NCBI GenBank assembly: GCA_045837725.1
Contig: JBEWZL010000058.1
Location: 1 to 30,793, forward strand
Length of the DNA: 30,793 nt
Direction of reading: 5' to 3'
Source: Vermamoeba vermiformis
Taxonomy: Eukaryota > Tubulinea > Echinamoebida
The position numbers and the translations under genes were made by a program. Below the pieces are notes generated by a model. It was not told the DNA's origin, ran no database searches, and saw only the letters and a list, made by a program, of their open reading frames with translations. Below, piece after piece: positions 20,518 to 30,793 of this stretch (position 1 is its first letter; each line of letters opens with the position of its first letter).

Positions 20518-22183
20518 TTATTTATCCTTCTTGGCTTTGGCTTTGCTAGCGCTAGTTCCTTGAACTCCTTTAGCGCTCTTGCCGTTCGCTTCAGATCCCT
20601 TCTTCGGATCTTCAGTCTTTCCACCAAAGAGTACTCCAGTAGCTACAAATGGTAATTAATAGGGCAAATTATTATTATTAATAAAAGTCGTCAAATAAGC
20701 AACAGAAATAATGCGAAATAATTGATCGAATTTTGGATCCGTAATAGAGGGCAATTGAAAGGTATTTGTTATGTATATATGACGTACCTTGCTTGACAAT
20801 TTCGGCGAACCAATAAGTATTCAACAAGCTGCTAATAACACCCATGGTAAAGAAGATCTTCCACATGATCTGATGGTACTCAGTCATTTCGCTCAATCGA
20901 GAGCTAGGAATCTCCCAAAGGAGATACAAGTAGTAATTTCCACCAATCATACGAATCACCAAGAACAATAGAGCAAAGCAGACGGAAATGTAGAATTGGA
21001 TCTTGTGGAAAGTATCGCCTTTGGAAAAAGCAAATATTAGCAATCATATATTGATATAACGTATAATGTAATGCTATTATGTACCTCTCTTCTTAGTAGG
21101 ATGAGATTTGAGCATTTCCATCATGACGAACGGATTCATAAACACAGTGGTAGCTTCGTACAACAAATAAGTCAAAGCGAAGTAGTGCAACATAGGAGGG
21201 AACTACATATAAACAATTAATACATGCTCTGCATAATAGCGTAGTTATTTCAGACGGGTGCATCCAAAACGAATCCGAGTATTTTTCTTGGGTTGCGTTT
21301 CGTCTTAATACTCCTTAGAGTGCTCTAATTGACTTACCTGAACACCAAGAAACACGATTCCGCAATAAACTGCGTGCACTAAGAAGCCGTAACCAATAAT
21401 GGACAAGTGCTTAATGCAGATCAACAGATCCCAAACAAAATAACCACCAGAAATCGCCGTTACGAGGTTGGATACATATGAAGTTTGGAAAATAACGTCC
21501 TATATAAGAAAACGTTATTAGATTGCATCGAAAAAAACTAAGTCCGATCCCGCATATTTTATGACTTTAGGACCTGGCCCTAGCGCGATGTTATTATTGT
21601 CGTTGTATGAATTGATAATTATAGTGCGTATATTAATCGCTATAAGCTTAAATAGTGACGTGTAGTGGTAAACGCAAGTGATTATGGAAATTACGGTAAA
21701 TTACTCGAGTATGACAGTTGACTTACCTTGGGTAATACGCCTTCAAAATAGAGACCATAAATAGACAATGGAAGGACTATGCAAGCGTGTACCATCGAAG
21801 CAACTCTACAAATAGACAGATGGCGGTCAGATATTTTCTTTGCATTCCAAAAATTGATAATTTTACGTATTTAACGAGGATATTATCATGATTATCGGTA
21901 CATAATATTAAAAATAATTAATCGGCAATTTGATTATTCAGATCGACCGTCATCTGCATTAATTTTCTAACCGCCGGTGGTGACTCTTCCTCCAGTTATT
22001 AACATACCTTGTAGACCAATCAATTTGACTTGTTCTAGGCAAGTGCGCATATGTAGATGATAGGCGTTTGCTCAAGGACTCTCCAACCACGTAGACGATC
22101 GTGAAGAACAAAGCGCTGGCAGCGATGCGAGGCAGAGTCGTAGATAAGTACTCCGCGTAATATTTATCGTGCACGCTGGCCAT
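20518..22183 (-). CDS. TLC-domain multi-pass ER membrane protein, 296 aa
   Basis: Minus-strand exons: 22183-22008, 21805-21727, 21499-21338, 21202-21085, 21018-20788 and 20642-20518. They sum to 297 codons, all in phase. Hydrophobic helices alternate with TLC (TRAM/LAG1/CLN8) signatures: RVASMVHACIVLPL, GGYFVWDLLICIKH, LVHAVYCGI, YEATTVFMNP and a long helix SVCFALLFLVIRMIGG. The protein resembles TMEM56/TLCD-type proteins more than ceramide synthases, because I saw no Lag1 HH motif with a homeodomain. The C-terminal tail is Lys-rich and ends KKDK, a dilysine (KKXX) ER retrieval signal. The chosen ATG (22183) starts MASVHDKYY; another in-frame ATG lies at 22201. TLC proteins handle or sense membrane lipids; the substrate cannot be told. 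Confidence 0.88.
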
Positions 22184-22612
22184 GGTGTTATGTTTAATCA
22201 ATCAATTAAGAATGATTTTGTTGTGCTGTGTTCTTCACTGCAAGAGATCTGCTGAAAAATTAGTTTGTGTGCAGTCTTGCGAGTCGTTGCCACTATTGAT
22301 ATTGAAATAGAAATCAAATATTGCTAACGTCAGCGAAGTATTGCTCGGTACTAATATCCGCAGTTCTTAGGTCGATTTTGGATCGAGTTTTCCAAATCAG
22401 CTCGCATCCGTTCTTTCTCCGTCTGATTTCCGCACTACTAGCAAGTACTTCCTTACAGTGATGTACTTTCTCCCTTTTAGTCGTTAAATTTCGCTAGCCC
22501 AGAGCTCAAAAAGAATGGCGCAAAAAAATTCGTCATAACTTTTTAATTGAACACTTAAGCTCCATAAAGGATTGTAAAAATAGTATATTTGTAAATAATA
22601 TAACCTTCAAAA
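22184..22612. other. Divergent promoter region between TLC gene and RPN10
   Basis: These 429 bases lie between start codons on opposite strands. They are A/T-rich close to the RPN10 start. No exon, repeat or clear motif was seen. Confidence 0.4.
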
Positions 22613-24752
22613 ATGGTGCTTGAAGCTACTATGATTTGGTGAGTAAAAATTAATTTTCGGAGTGCTTCATCCGAATCAACTATTTGCGAGTGCCTGTATT
22701 AATCACAGCCTATTAGTATCGATAATTCCGAATGGATGAGAAACGGAGATTTTGCTCCCAATAGATTTGACGCACAAAAAGAAGCTGTACATTTGGTTGC
22801 AGGAAGCAAGACTCAGTCAAATCCAGAAAGCAATGTTGGTCTAATTTCAATGGCTGGCCGCAAGTAAGCATAAATATCATTATTATAATTTTTTAGGAAT
22901 TATAGGAAGCTCAGGCAATTTAGAATTTTATTCACAATATTTTTCAAAAATTAGAAAAACTTTTCGTCATCAAGCAAAACTATTTTTGTCGTGTAATTTC
23001 GTTCGTATGTAATTATATATGCTAATATTTATTTTTTCTTCGTTAGCGTCGATGTATTAGTCACTTTGACTCAAGATCTTGGTAAAATTATGGCCGCCAT
23101 TCAAAGCGTCAAGGTTGGTGGCGACTCAGACTTTGTTTCAGCTCTTCAGATCGCTCAGGTAAATAATTAAGGCTTATTTATTGAATTACCGATTATTACG
23201 ATTTTATTCAATTTTGGTTGGTAAATTCAATTTAAATTCAGAAATTACTTCCAACCACTATACTTATTTCGTATCAATTCAATTATTAGCATCCAATTTA
23301 TCGCCCTAACCGTTTTTCCAATTCGACGCTGGATGCGCAAAGTTTTTTGTAACGAGCATAACTTAATACCATCAACGATTGTGGATTGAAATATGCATCG
23401 CAAGTATCATATATACTAATATATTGCATTTATAGCTCGCTTTGAAGCACCGTCAGAACAAGAGACAAGAACAACGAATCGTCATGTTCGTGGGCAGTCC
23501 AGTCAAAGCCACCGAACAAGAACTCGTCAGACTTGGTGCTCGTATGAAGAAGAACCAAGTCGCCGTCGACATTGTCAACTTTGGTGAAGAAGTGTCGAAC
23601 AAACAGAAATTAGAAGCCTTCATCAATGCTGTAAATAGCTCTGAGAACAGGTACGTGTCTTGTGTTTTGGGTGCCGGAAAATTTGTCGAATTTATTTTAT
23701 TCGTACGTGCATCGCTACGTTTTATCATCCCATAATAGTATTGTGAGTGATTCGCAGCGCGTTTGACATTTAAAGAATTGAAATTCCTTTTTTGGAAGTA
23801 GATCTTTTGAGGGAGTCTTGAGAGACGAGTGTGTTAATTAATACGCATGCAGTTAGCATTAGGACTCCTATAAACACATCTTGATAATACTCTTTATTAT
23901 TTGTTAGATCTTGACCTAATTTTTTTGTTACATCCAGTCACTACATTGAAGTCCCTGCTGGTCCTCATTTGTTGTCAGACGTTTTGCTCACGTCTGCCCT
24001 CGTTGCTGGCGAAGCAGGTCTCAGCGGTGCCTTGCAAGGCATGGGTGGTGCCGGTGGCGGTGGTTTTGAGTTCGGATTTGATCCCGCCATGGATCCCGAA
24101 CTTGCCTTGGCCATGCGTTTGTCTTTGGAAGAATCACAGCGTGGTGCTCAACCTCAAGGAGGAGATCAGCCTGCTGCTGAGGCTAAGCCCGCTGAATCAG
24201 CTCAACCTAAGCGTAAGTACCTGTCTATGGCACGATCCCAGTTCAGATCTGCAAATGTTTTCTTGCTTAGCTTATGTAGAATAACGTACTAATGGCAATA
24301 TTTCTGTTATAGCCGCTGAGGCCATGGAGACAGATGATGACGATGAGTTGTTGCAGCAAGCCTTGGCCATGTCACGTCAAGAAAACAAACCACAGCCACA
24401 AGAAACCAAGCCACAAGCACAACCCGTTGATGCTATGGAGGACGATGACGACGAAGAATTGAGATTGGCTATGCAAATGTCACAACAATCAAGTCAGCAG
24501 GTAAGCAAACGAGATAGCAAAAGTGCACGCGCGATCGGCATCTCATCCGGATCTTTTTTCTACCCACCGCGTTCGAGGTTTACTAACAATTTGCAAATAT
24601 AGACTTCGAGCCAAACTCAACCACCACAACAGAGCGGAGACTTTATGGCTAGTGTGTTGTCTTCATTGCCGGGCGTCGATCCAAACGATCCTAACATTAA
24701 AGGCATTTTGGAGGCTATGAAGAAGGACGAGAAGAAAGAAGATAAGAAATAA
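22613..24752 (+). CDS. RPN10: 26S proteasome regulatory subunit Rpn10 (ubiquitin receptor), 370 aa
   Basis: Exons: 22613-22638, 22717-22863, 23047-23158, 23436-23650, 23938-24212, 24313-24500 and 24603-24752. They sum to 371 codons. The start [20 protein letters not shown] is the hallmark Rpn10 N-terminus. A VWA domain fills residues 1 to about 190 ([41 protein letters not shown]). Three UIMs follow: [27 protein letters not shown] and [13 protein letters not shown]. The C-terminus is acidic/Lys-rich ([10 protein letters not shown]). Rpn10 sits at the base-lid hinge of the 19S particle and captures polyubiquitin chains. Yeast Rpn10 has one UIM and human two, so three suggests multivalent binding as in fly and other lineages. 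Gln-rich spacers separate the UIMs. Confidence 0.97.
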
Positions 24753-25013
24753 GCTTACCAGTTCAATTGCAATTTACATGTAGATCTCATTAAACAATTT
24801 AAACCTTTTTTTGATTGCAATCGCTATTTTTGTTTGATTCGTAAACGAGCCCAATGTTTGACAAATTATGGCGTAAATAGCCTAGCACACGGCACTAATT
24901 AAAATAAGGTATGTTATCACCGGCCTATCCGTAGGTTTTTCTCCGACCGCATCCACCCGCCAAGATATCCATTGGCCAAAAAATGTCAAATAAATCGGTG
25001 AAATTAGCGGAAA

Positions 25014-25151
25014 TTATTTAGTATTAATAAGCGAACTAAGTACTTGTTGCAGTAAATTTCCGATCAATTTTATCAGACCTTTAGCGTTATCGGCTAAATA
25101 AGTAACAGTACGTACTGGTTCATTGGGCTTTTCGTTCTTTGTTGTCGCCAT
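25014..25151 (-). CDS. Possible small protein, 45 aa, unknown
   Basis: An open frame on the minus strand starts MATTKNEKPNEPVRTV and continues as an amphipathic segment (LADNAKGLIKLIGNLLQQVL). It ends at a TAA or possibly splices on at a CAA/GTACTT donor. It lies in the gap between RPN10 and the AAA gene and points away from the latter. Composition looks protein-like, but the length is within chance. It could be a single exon of a larger gene. No family is recognised. Confidence 0.3.
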   Translation of the reverse strand: MATTKNEKPNEPVRTVTYLADNAKGLIKLIGNLLQQVLSSLINTK

Positions 25152-25241
25152 AGCTACTGGTAAATTGATATTTGCAATAACTTCAACACGATTAAATTAA
25201 ATATAGCGCATGAACTTCCTGGAATTTAGGATCAGCTGCAG

Positions 25242-27845
25242 TTTTTATTCGACACATCAATTCGTCACCATTCAACTCGTTTTGGTGTCGGACAACTTCC
25301 TGAAGGCATCGAAGCAACGGTGAAGCTGATTGGTGGTCATTCGTCCCCGCTCATGGCAGGATTTGTCCTCAACCCGTCATTTTCTCCGCTCAACATCAAG
25401 CCTGTCTTGCTCACTATGCTTATCAAGAATGGATTCGAAGAGAGCTCGCGAGAATTTGTTCTGAAAGCGTTGGATCCGCTCTTTAGTGCTGCAGCGAAAA
25501 ATCAAGAAGTTCGAACTTGCGCGGCGTTTCGCAATGAAAATGATATCCAACTCACTGTAATCTCGGCCTCAGATTCGGCTATCGCTTCAATTCTCACTTC
25601 CGCCAACTTGGATCCGCTTCGCAACCAGTTTCAGCTTGCTACAGAGCTCTGTGGTAACATCAGTGTGGAGTCTCACCAGCAGATCTTGGCAACAGGTCTC
25701 GCCCTTGATACGAAGAAAGAACTAGATGCCGGATACATCCTTCACCCTGCTTGTTTTATTGCCGCGAAACATGAGTCGAACACGTCCTTGCTGCCATCGT
25801 CCCTCTCAGAGCCACCAACAACGGAGTTATTTACGCTGGTCATAGACCCTTATACGAAGGAGGCTACAGCTATTCGATTTGCTCAGAGTGCCCCGGGTCG
25901 TTCACCACATCAATACAAAGCAGGCACGCCTAGTCAAGTTGTGACGACTGAAGGAACCCTTGAAGTGCCCTTACTCCACATTGTGCGCAAACTTTCAGGC
26001 TCCGGAGGAACCGACCTTGAAATAGCCATACCGAAGCTCTTCGGCCTATTGGAACGATTGCGCTCGTGGCAACGAAGTGTTCTTCTATTCAACCGTTTGT
26101 TTGACCATGGCGAGCAATTGACTGAAGAAGAACAGTACTTTGTCGAGACGTTTGTCGAGAATTTGAACAATGTTGGATATCCTCAACGAGCCAAAGACAA
26201 GCGCGTGAACATTGACGGCTTGAACGAGTTCATTCAGACGATTGAATGGGCCATGCGCGAGATCATTGAACCTGCACGTGCCTCACTCGCAACAGCACAC
26301 CAAGTCACTTACAAAGGCTTAATGGAAGCGTTCCCGATTGGCTCAATTGTCGTTGGACAAGCTGCTGGTCTTGGCGGGGCTCTGGTGGCATATCGTGTCT
26401 TCGATTGCTACATGAGCACGCAGCGTTCAATGTTCGGCACGAGCAAGTACATCTTCACTCTTGGCCTCGAGTTTGTGGTCAACTTGGGCGCTCATTTCTG
26501 CGTGTGCAACTTTGAAGACAAGATTGAAGAGTTTGAAGGCGAACGTGACTTGGCGAGTCTGCCTTACGTGCCCTTGACCTCACGTGCTAATGAACGATCA
26601 ATGTTGGTTTCTCGTGGCAAAGCTGTGGCCGAGCTTGGCGTCAAACCAGTGTACCGATCGTACGCTTCTGGTGCTTTTTTCGCTCATCTTGCAGGCAGCT
26701 CTAGCGGCGCAGCAGCTACTACTGGCGTGCATCAAGCAGGCTCTGGACGATGTATGGTCGATAACGAACGAGGTCTGTTGCTCGGACACGCCCCTGGCGT
26801 TTCATACGATGGTGCAGGCATTGCCATTCAATCTACGATTAAAGTCTATCGTGTCGCTGTTCGTGCATCACATGAAAACGAATCTGAAGCTGCCAAACAA
26901 GAACGCATTAAGAACGCACGACTGCGATTGTTCAAACACTTGCCAAGCCACTTTGAAGTCATAACTTGGCCCGCTGTCGTGGCCTACAGCTTCACATGGA
27001 AGACTTGGGGTCACGTGCTCACGAGCGGTCTCAGCGAAGTTCAATTCAGCGACGAGCCGTGGAACCAACTCGTGCTTCCGAAACGAACCAAAGAACTTCT
27101 GTTTGCGTCAGCTCTCTTCAATCTGAGCGGAGCTCCTGGCGTCGGTGATTTGATCAAAGGCAAATCTCAAGGCGCTTTGTATCTCTTGTACGGACCACCA
27201 GGCACCGGAAAAACTCTTACAGGTACGGATCCAAATTTCAATTTTATCAGGCAGGGGTCTTATAGATTATTTGCAGTTGAAGCTATTTCCGAGAAGTTTA
27301 AATTGCCACTTTACACGGTGTCTCTTGGTGAACTCGGTACTGGTGCGCAAGAAGTTGATGCAGCGATCAACAACATCCTGGCACTTTGTGCACAATGGAA
27401 AGCAATCGTGCTGCTCGATGAAGGTGACGCATTGTTGGAACAACGAGAGAAAGGCAAGCTGCAAATGAACTCCTTGACTGGCGTGTTGCTGCGATCGTTG
27501 GAGAACTTCGACGGACAGCTGTTTATCACCTCGAACAGACTTCAACACATTGACCGTGCTGTGCTGTCACGGGTCACTTTAGCTATCAAATACGATGAAT
27601 TAGACGCAGCTGCACGTGCTTGCATTTGGCGCAACACGCTCACTCGTGCAGGAGTCGATTTATCAAATTTAGATATCGATGCATTGGCTCAGTACGAGAT
27701 CAGTGGCCGAGAGCTGTTGCATATTGTCAAGCTCGGATTGGCACTGGCATTCTATCACAAGTCCCCATTGACGCAAGAGCTCATCGTTGCTGCGTTAGAA
27801 GAGAGTCTCGAATTCAGATCTCACTTTCCAACGACGAGTTATTAA
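25242..27845 (+). CDS. Large AAA ATPase (start unresolved, at least 849 aa)
   Basis: There are two coding segments, 25242-27222 and 27277-27845. A 54-nt intron (27223-27276, GT...TTGCAG) sits just after Walker A. It is a multiple of three without stops, so retention would keep the frame and add 18 residues inside the ATPase core. The first in-frame ATG is at 25320, but the frame stays open and protein-like back to an acceptor at 25241 (or 25229), so an upstream exon is likely. The core, near the C-terminus, has Walker A GPPGTGKT, Walker B IVLLDEGDALLEQ, sensor-1 FITSNR and a SRV arginine-finger region. The long N-terminal part has a hydrophobic GSIVVGQAAGLGGALVAY segment and a VYRSYASGAFF...GRCMVDNERG region. 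The latter resembles the domain preceding the ATPase in fungal-type uncharacterised AAA proteins. The role is unknown. Confidence 0.75.
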   Translation, partial: FLFDTSIRHHSTRFGVGQLPEGIEATVKLIGGHSSPLMAGFVLNPSFSPLNIKPVLLTMLIKNGFEESSREFVLKALDPLFSAAAKNQEVRTCAAFRNENDIQLTVISASDSAIASILTSANLDPLRNQFQLATELCGNISVESHQQILATGLALDTKKELDAGYILHPACFIAAKHESNTSLLPSSLSEPPTTELFTLVIDPYTKEATAIRFAQSAPGRSPHQYKAGTPSQVVTTEGTLEVPLLHIVRKLSGSGGTDLEIAIPKLFGLLERLRSWQRSVLLFNRLFDHGEQLTEEEQYFVETFVENLNNVGYPQRAKDKRVNIDGLNEFIQTIEWAMREIIEPARASLATAHQVTYKGLMEAFPIGSIVVGQAAGLGGALVAYRVFDCYMSTQRSMFGTSKYIFTLGLEFVVNLGAHFCVCNFEDKIEEFEGERDLASLPYVPLTSRANERSMLVSRGKAVAELGVKPVYRSYASGAFFAHLAGSSSGAAATTGVHQAGSGRCMVDNERGLLLGHAPGVSYDGAGIAIQSTIKVYRVAVRASHENESEAAKQERIKNARLRLFKHLPSHFEVITWPAVVAYSFTWKTWGHVLTSGLSEVQFSDEPWNQLVLPKRTKELLFASALFNLSGAPGVGDLIKGKSQGALYLLYGPPGTGKTLTGTDPNFNFIRQGSYRLFAVEAISEKFKLPLYTVSLGELGTGAQEVDAAINNILALCAQWKAIVLLDEGDALLEQREKGKLQMNSLTGVLLRSLENFDGQLFITSNRLQHIDRAVLSRVTLAIKYDELDAAARACIWRNTLTRAGVDLSNLDIDALAQYEISGRELLHIVKLGLALAFYHKSPLTQELIVAALEESLEFRSHFPTTSY

Positions 27846-28056
27846 TTCTGGAGTTGTAAATGATTATTTATGTATGTTATCAAGATCCTACGGTGCTTTT
27901 TAATTTTCGCATTTAGCAAAGTGGAGCGTTTTGAAGGAGTTTAACTTTGGAGCGTTCGATAAAAAACTATTTATTTCTTTCGGTCGTGTGCGTTTATCTT
28001 AAAAATCTTGTTGGTGTTACAGGATTGGTCCAAAAATCGAATTTTTACTATTTTTG

Positions 28057-30309
28057 CTAATTAGATGGAGCTTGGGTTTGTTCTGACGCTGGCTTTGCTA
28101 AGTGCTCGTCTCTTACCCGAGCGACCATGTCAAACTCCGACACTTTTGTGCACTTTCTAAAGAACCAAGAACCTTGTTTGAGCGCTTTTTTGAGCATTTT
28201 TTCATCGACTTTTTTAGCGCTCCAATTCTTGTAATGAGCGTAGTGATAAATGAACGGTTCCTGTGGCAAAATTCGCTTGACTGCGTTGATCATCACGTGT
28301 TCGTCGGGCACTAAGCTATTTCTATATGAAAATAAGATGTCCCAGAAGTCTTGTGACGACACGAGTTTCTCAATGACAGATCTGCTGAAGACTTTCCACT
28401 GCGATGCTTTGATCATCGGATTAACATACTCTGGATAAATTGGCTTAAACTTAGGGTGCTGAGCTGCTCTATTAATAAGAACATTATTAGAATCCGTTAA
28501 CGGATCTGTGAAAAAATTGAGATCTGTACTGACCTTATTGAGGAACCACAATCAACCCAAACATCATTATATCGATATCTAGAGTCAACTATTGTACGTG
28601 AATCATTTTGACTTTGCGAATAAGCCATTGTTTCCCGACATTCAATGACCGATTTGCCGTTCAACTCTTTGACACGTTGTTCAATGACATCTGCTGGCAC
28701 AATGAAGCCATCAGTGTCGCTTAAATTGATCATGTAGTCCCAGCCCTCCATCTTGAGCAGTTCTAGCCATGCGTTAACTTCGAAGTATACCAACGAAATG
28801 CCTCCCCAATTGCCCAACCAACGAGTCGGCAGCACTTTGACATCGGGATTGTTCTTCATCACTTGCTCGTATTCGTTTGCTTTCGGTGCGTTGTAATCGT
28901 ATGTAGAGTATATAATAGTGTCCGGATGTGATTTATTCTAATATAGAAAGTCAACATGGATCAGCTGTTTACGTAGACTTACGTGGATGTGGTCAAGAGA
29001 GAACTTTAGAAATGAAGGCGAGTGAGCGCTCATGAGTAGATATGCTATTTTTGGATTATCATAGTTCGGTCTGTACGCCACTCTCGCTTGATTCTTGAAC
29101 TCAAGTGCCAAACTCGCCATCCGCAAGTCGTTTTCGGTTAACACGTTGTACGTTAAAAACGACGAACTTTTTTGCATTAGTAACAATAAGATATTATAAT
29201 AATTAGTATTGTGTTACTTACATGTTACTCAGGATGGATTTGAGTCTTAGATCCTCGAGATAAGTGTGACCAGGGCACAGACTCCTTCGAAAAGTCTCAA
29301 TGCACGTCAATGGAGCGCGGTATTTTCCTCCCTGCTGAATTCGTACGGAATTGTAGTATGACTTGATCTGCTCCGTACTGTTGTCGCACGCTAAAAAAAA
29401 AGACAAAACGTTAGATTGATCAATTATATCTTGACCTAAAATAACTACTACGGGCTTATTGGTTTTTGAATCGTTATTAAATGTACCAAAATTGTGTTGC
29501 AGCTCCGTTGAAGTGTCAAAATGTCAATGACTTACTTATCGTGAGGTTTATAGGCTGGTGCTCCTCTTTTTCAACAAAGACTTCTGGGCTTAAATATGCG
29601 CGTATATAAGCTACATCGTCAAGGTCTTCATCGCTTCCGATCAGATCTGGCACCTGGATCTCTGGTCCTCTGACCGGGACATGAGAAGGTAAAGGTACTT
29701 CTATCGTTGTGGGCAGCTTCATTTCTTCAGAAGCTAATTCTTCTTCTTCGTGCGCTATTCTGAAGAACTTGCTGTTTAATACGAGACCCAGCAACACCAA
29801 TGCCAGCATGAACACAAATAACCACTTCGTTACTATTTTATCGAAAGAAACACGCCTAAATAGCGCACGATTAGTGCCTTAAAAAATCGAAATTTGCTTT
29901 ACGAAAATTTTCGTGTACGGAGTCAATTGTGATCGCTAGCCTGAAAATAACTGGATTTGCAATTGGTCAAGCTAGTATCGATGTCTCTAATTATTATAGG
30001 TTCGTCTGACATCTTTGTATGTTGTTGCTTGGTAGCTGTTTAGGCAATAACGTACAATACTTACGTTGATATACGAGCCTTCATGGATGCAATCTCCTGA
30101 ATCACGGGTCTGAAGTGTAAGTCGTGATATAGTGCAGCACTGTAAGCCAAAAAATGATTGCTTGACTTACAAGATTCATTGAACAAACGGTTCAATGAAT
30201 ATAGCTTATTTCGGGAATTAAATATGGTCACCGCACGTTCAGATCCAAACGACGAATCCATGAAATGACCCAACGCTGCATTTGCTAACTGAGGATGATA
30301 GCGTAATTG
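28057..30309 (-). CDS. GT14 family glycosyltransferase (core-2/I-branching or xylosyltransferase-like), type II membrane protein, 5' end incomplete
   Basis: Minus-strand exons: 30309-30065, 29855-29536, 29390-29222, 29166-28983, 28937-28534 and 28468-28057. An earlier exon probably ends at 30401. Phases match throughout. Exon 29855 encodes one TM anchor (WLFVFMLALVLLGLVL), then an acidic/Pro-rich stem, then a lumenal catalytic domain. That domain has KIAYLLMSAHSPSFLKFSLDHI, the conserved WDYMINLSDTDGFI (the D-x-D-like GT14 segment), SQWKVFSRSVIEKL and LVPDEHVMINAV. These are landmark motifs of beta-1,6-GlcNAc- and xylosyltransferases of CAZy family GT14. It likely acts in the Golgi. The exon at 30309 would place about 80 or more residues before the anchor, unusually long for a type II enzyme. 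It joins in the right phase (AC then G) but could belong to a separate gene. Confidence 0.8.
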
Positions 30310-30793
30310 CTAAAATAGGATCATGAATAATACAATTCTTACTCACTTGTCCTCTCGTACAAGAATTTTGTAGACGAGAGACTGAAATTTCTTAATTTAC
30401 CTTTATCAAGGCGAAACTCGCATTCGACTTTCCAATCCATAGTAATGTCAATGGGGTGAATTCCTTAATAATCAAATCGCTAACCGCAAGCCGGACGCTT
30501 CGAATATTTTTTTCGATCGCGGGTATTCTTCAGGGCCCAACAAAAAAATCTGAAATAAATCTGCGAATATTTTTCTACATCTGGTAGTTCAGTTACGAAG
30601 GCTTTGGGATTTTTCGGTGCCTAACTTTCATAACGGCGGAATTTCTATCCTTAAGTTCGATCAACATCACCATAGTATCCGTTAGACTAAAGAAGCTTAT
30701 TGTTAGTAAACTAATCAGGCCTAATTTTGAGTAAGTATTTCAGTAACAATTAATGGGGTGTATAATTCTAAACTTTTACTATTATTGCCTAAT
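30310..30793. other. Window edge: probable further 5' exon(s) of the GT14 gene on the minus strand
   Basis: About 24 codons ending at the donor 30401 (EFTPLTLLWIGKSNASFALIK) splice in phase 0 to exon 30309 across a 91-nt intron. The TPLTLLW pattern hints at an ankyrin-like repeat but is too short to call. Beyond about 30475 I cannot resolve further exons. Confidence 0.4.

Noticed and set aside
544-28468. A functional ubiquitin gene cluster (USP, F-box, Rpn10, AAA)
   Set aside because: The genes are separated by unrelated genes on both strands, and the USP belongs to a transposase fusion; proximity alone is weak evidence.
28470-28533. Alternative 28-nt intron at the last GT14 junction (GTCAGT to TTCACAG)
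   Set aside because: The 65-nt intron 28469-28533 is of normal size for this genome and gives the better GT14 continuation (SIRAAQHPKFKPIYP).
30454-30476. 21-nt intron candidate near the right edge (GTTAGC to TTAAG)
   Set aside because: It is too short compared with other introns, and the upstream frame (FLLGPEEYPRSKK) has no recognised family; left unresolved.

Overview
The window comes from the nuclear genome of an intron-rich, gene-dense eukaryote, most likely a unicellular protist. Introns are short (many 47-120 nt, GT-AG, one GC-AG) and intergenic gaps are a few hundred bases. The gene content (20S-lid-type Rpn10, a Rab7-like GTPase, TLC membrane protein, GT14 glycosyltransferase, RGS domain, S74 self-cleaving domain, plant-type LRRs) would fit an amoebozoan or unicellular opisthokont-like lineage. 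I cannot fix the taxon from sequence alone.

Left part (1-9011). A spliced gene at 544-3518 joins a ubiquitin-specific protease (USP) domain to a piggyBac-type DDE transposase with a C-terminal Cys cluster. It is followed by two 150-bp tandem repeat units and then by a remnant of the last exon of the next gene. That next gene (4346-9011) is a complete 21-exon F-box plus ankyrin-repeat protein of 1157 residues, whose reading frame closes exactly through all splice junctions.

Middle-left (9012-12321). A small unknown gene (about 113 aa) is present twice in tandem. The first copy is split by a very young, 1.36-kb non-autonomous LTR retrotransposon with identical 111-bp LTRs. Its upstream regions carry arrays of CACGTG palindromes.

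Middle (12322-20122). There are three remarkable genes. (a) An FSP1/AIFM2-like FAD/NAD(P)H oxidoreductase of 745 aa has an RGS domain and a Ser/Pro-rich linker inserted between its two Rossmann motifs. (b) On the minus strand, an 875-aa MYRF-like membrane-tethered protein has an S74 auto-processing domain with its Ser-Lys dyad, a coiled coil, a TM helix and, on the far side of the membrane, a plant-receptor-like LRR domain. (c) A divergently transcribed Rab7-like GTPase, whose start lies only 42 bp from that of (b), has an ARA6-like MGLCSS lipidation N-terminus and no C-terminal cysteines.

Right part (20518-30793). A TLC-domain ER membrane protein ends in a KKDK retrieval signal (minus). It is followed by a clean Rpn10 proteasome ubiquitin receptor with a VWA domain and three UIMs (plus), a large AAA ATPase (plus), and a GT14 core-2/I-branching or xylosyltransferase-like type II membrane glycosyltransferase (minus) whose 5' end runs toward the window edge.

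Several genes touch ubiquitin biology (USP fusion, F-box, Rpn10), but nothing in the layout shows that they are linked functionally. The best candidates for undescribed biology are the three domain fusions (USP-transposase, RGS-in-FSP1, MYRF-S74-LRR) and the dual-lipid Rab. All exon models were built by hand from splice sites and phase; none is supported here by transcripts.
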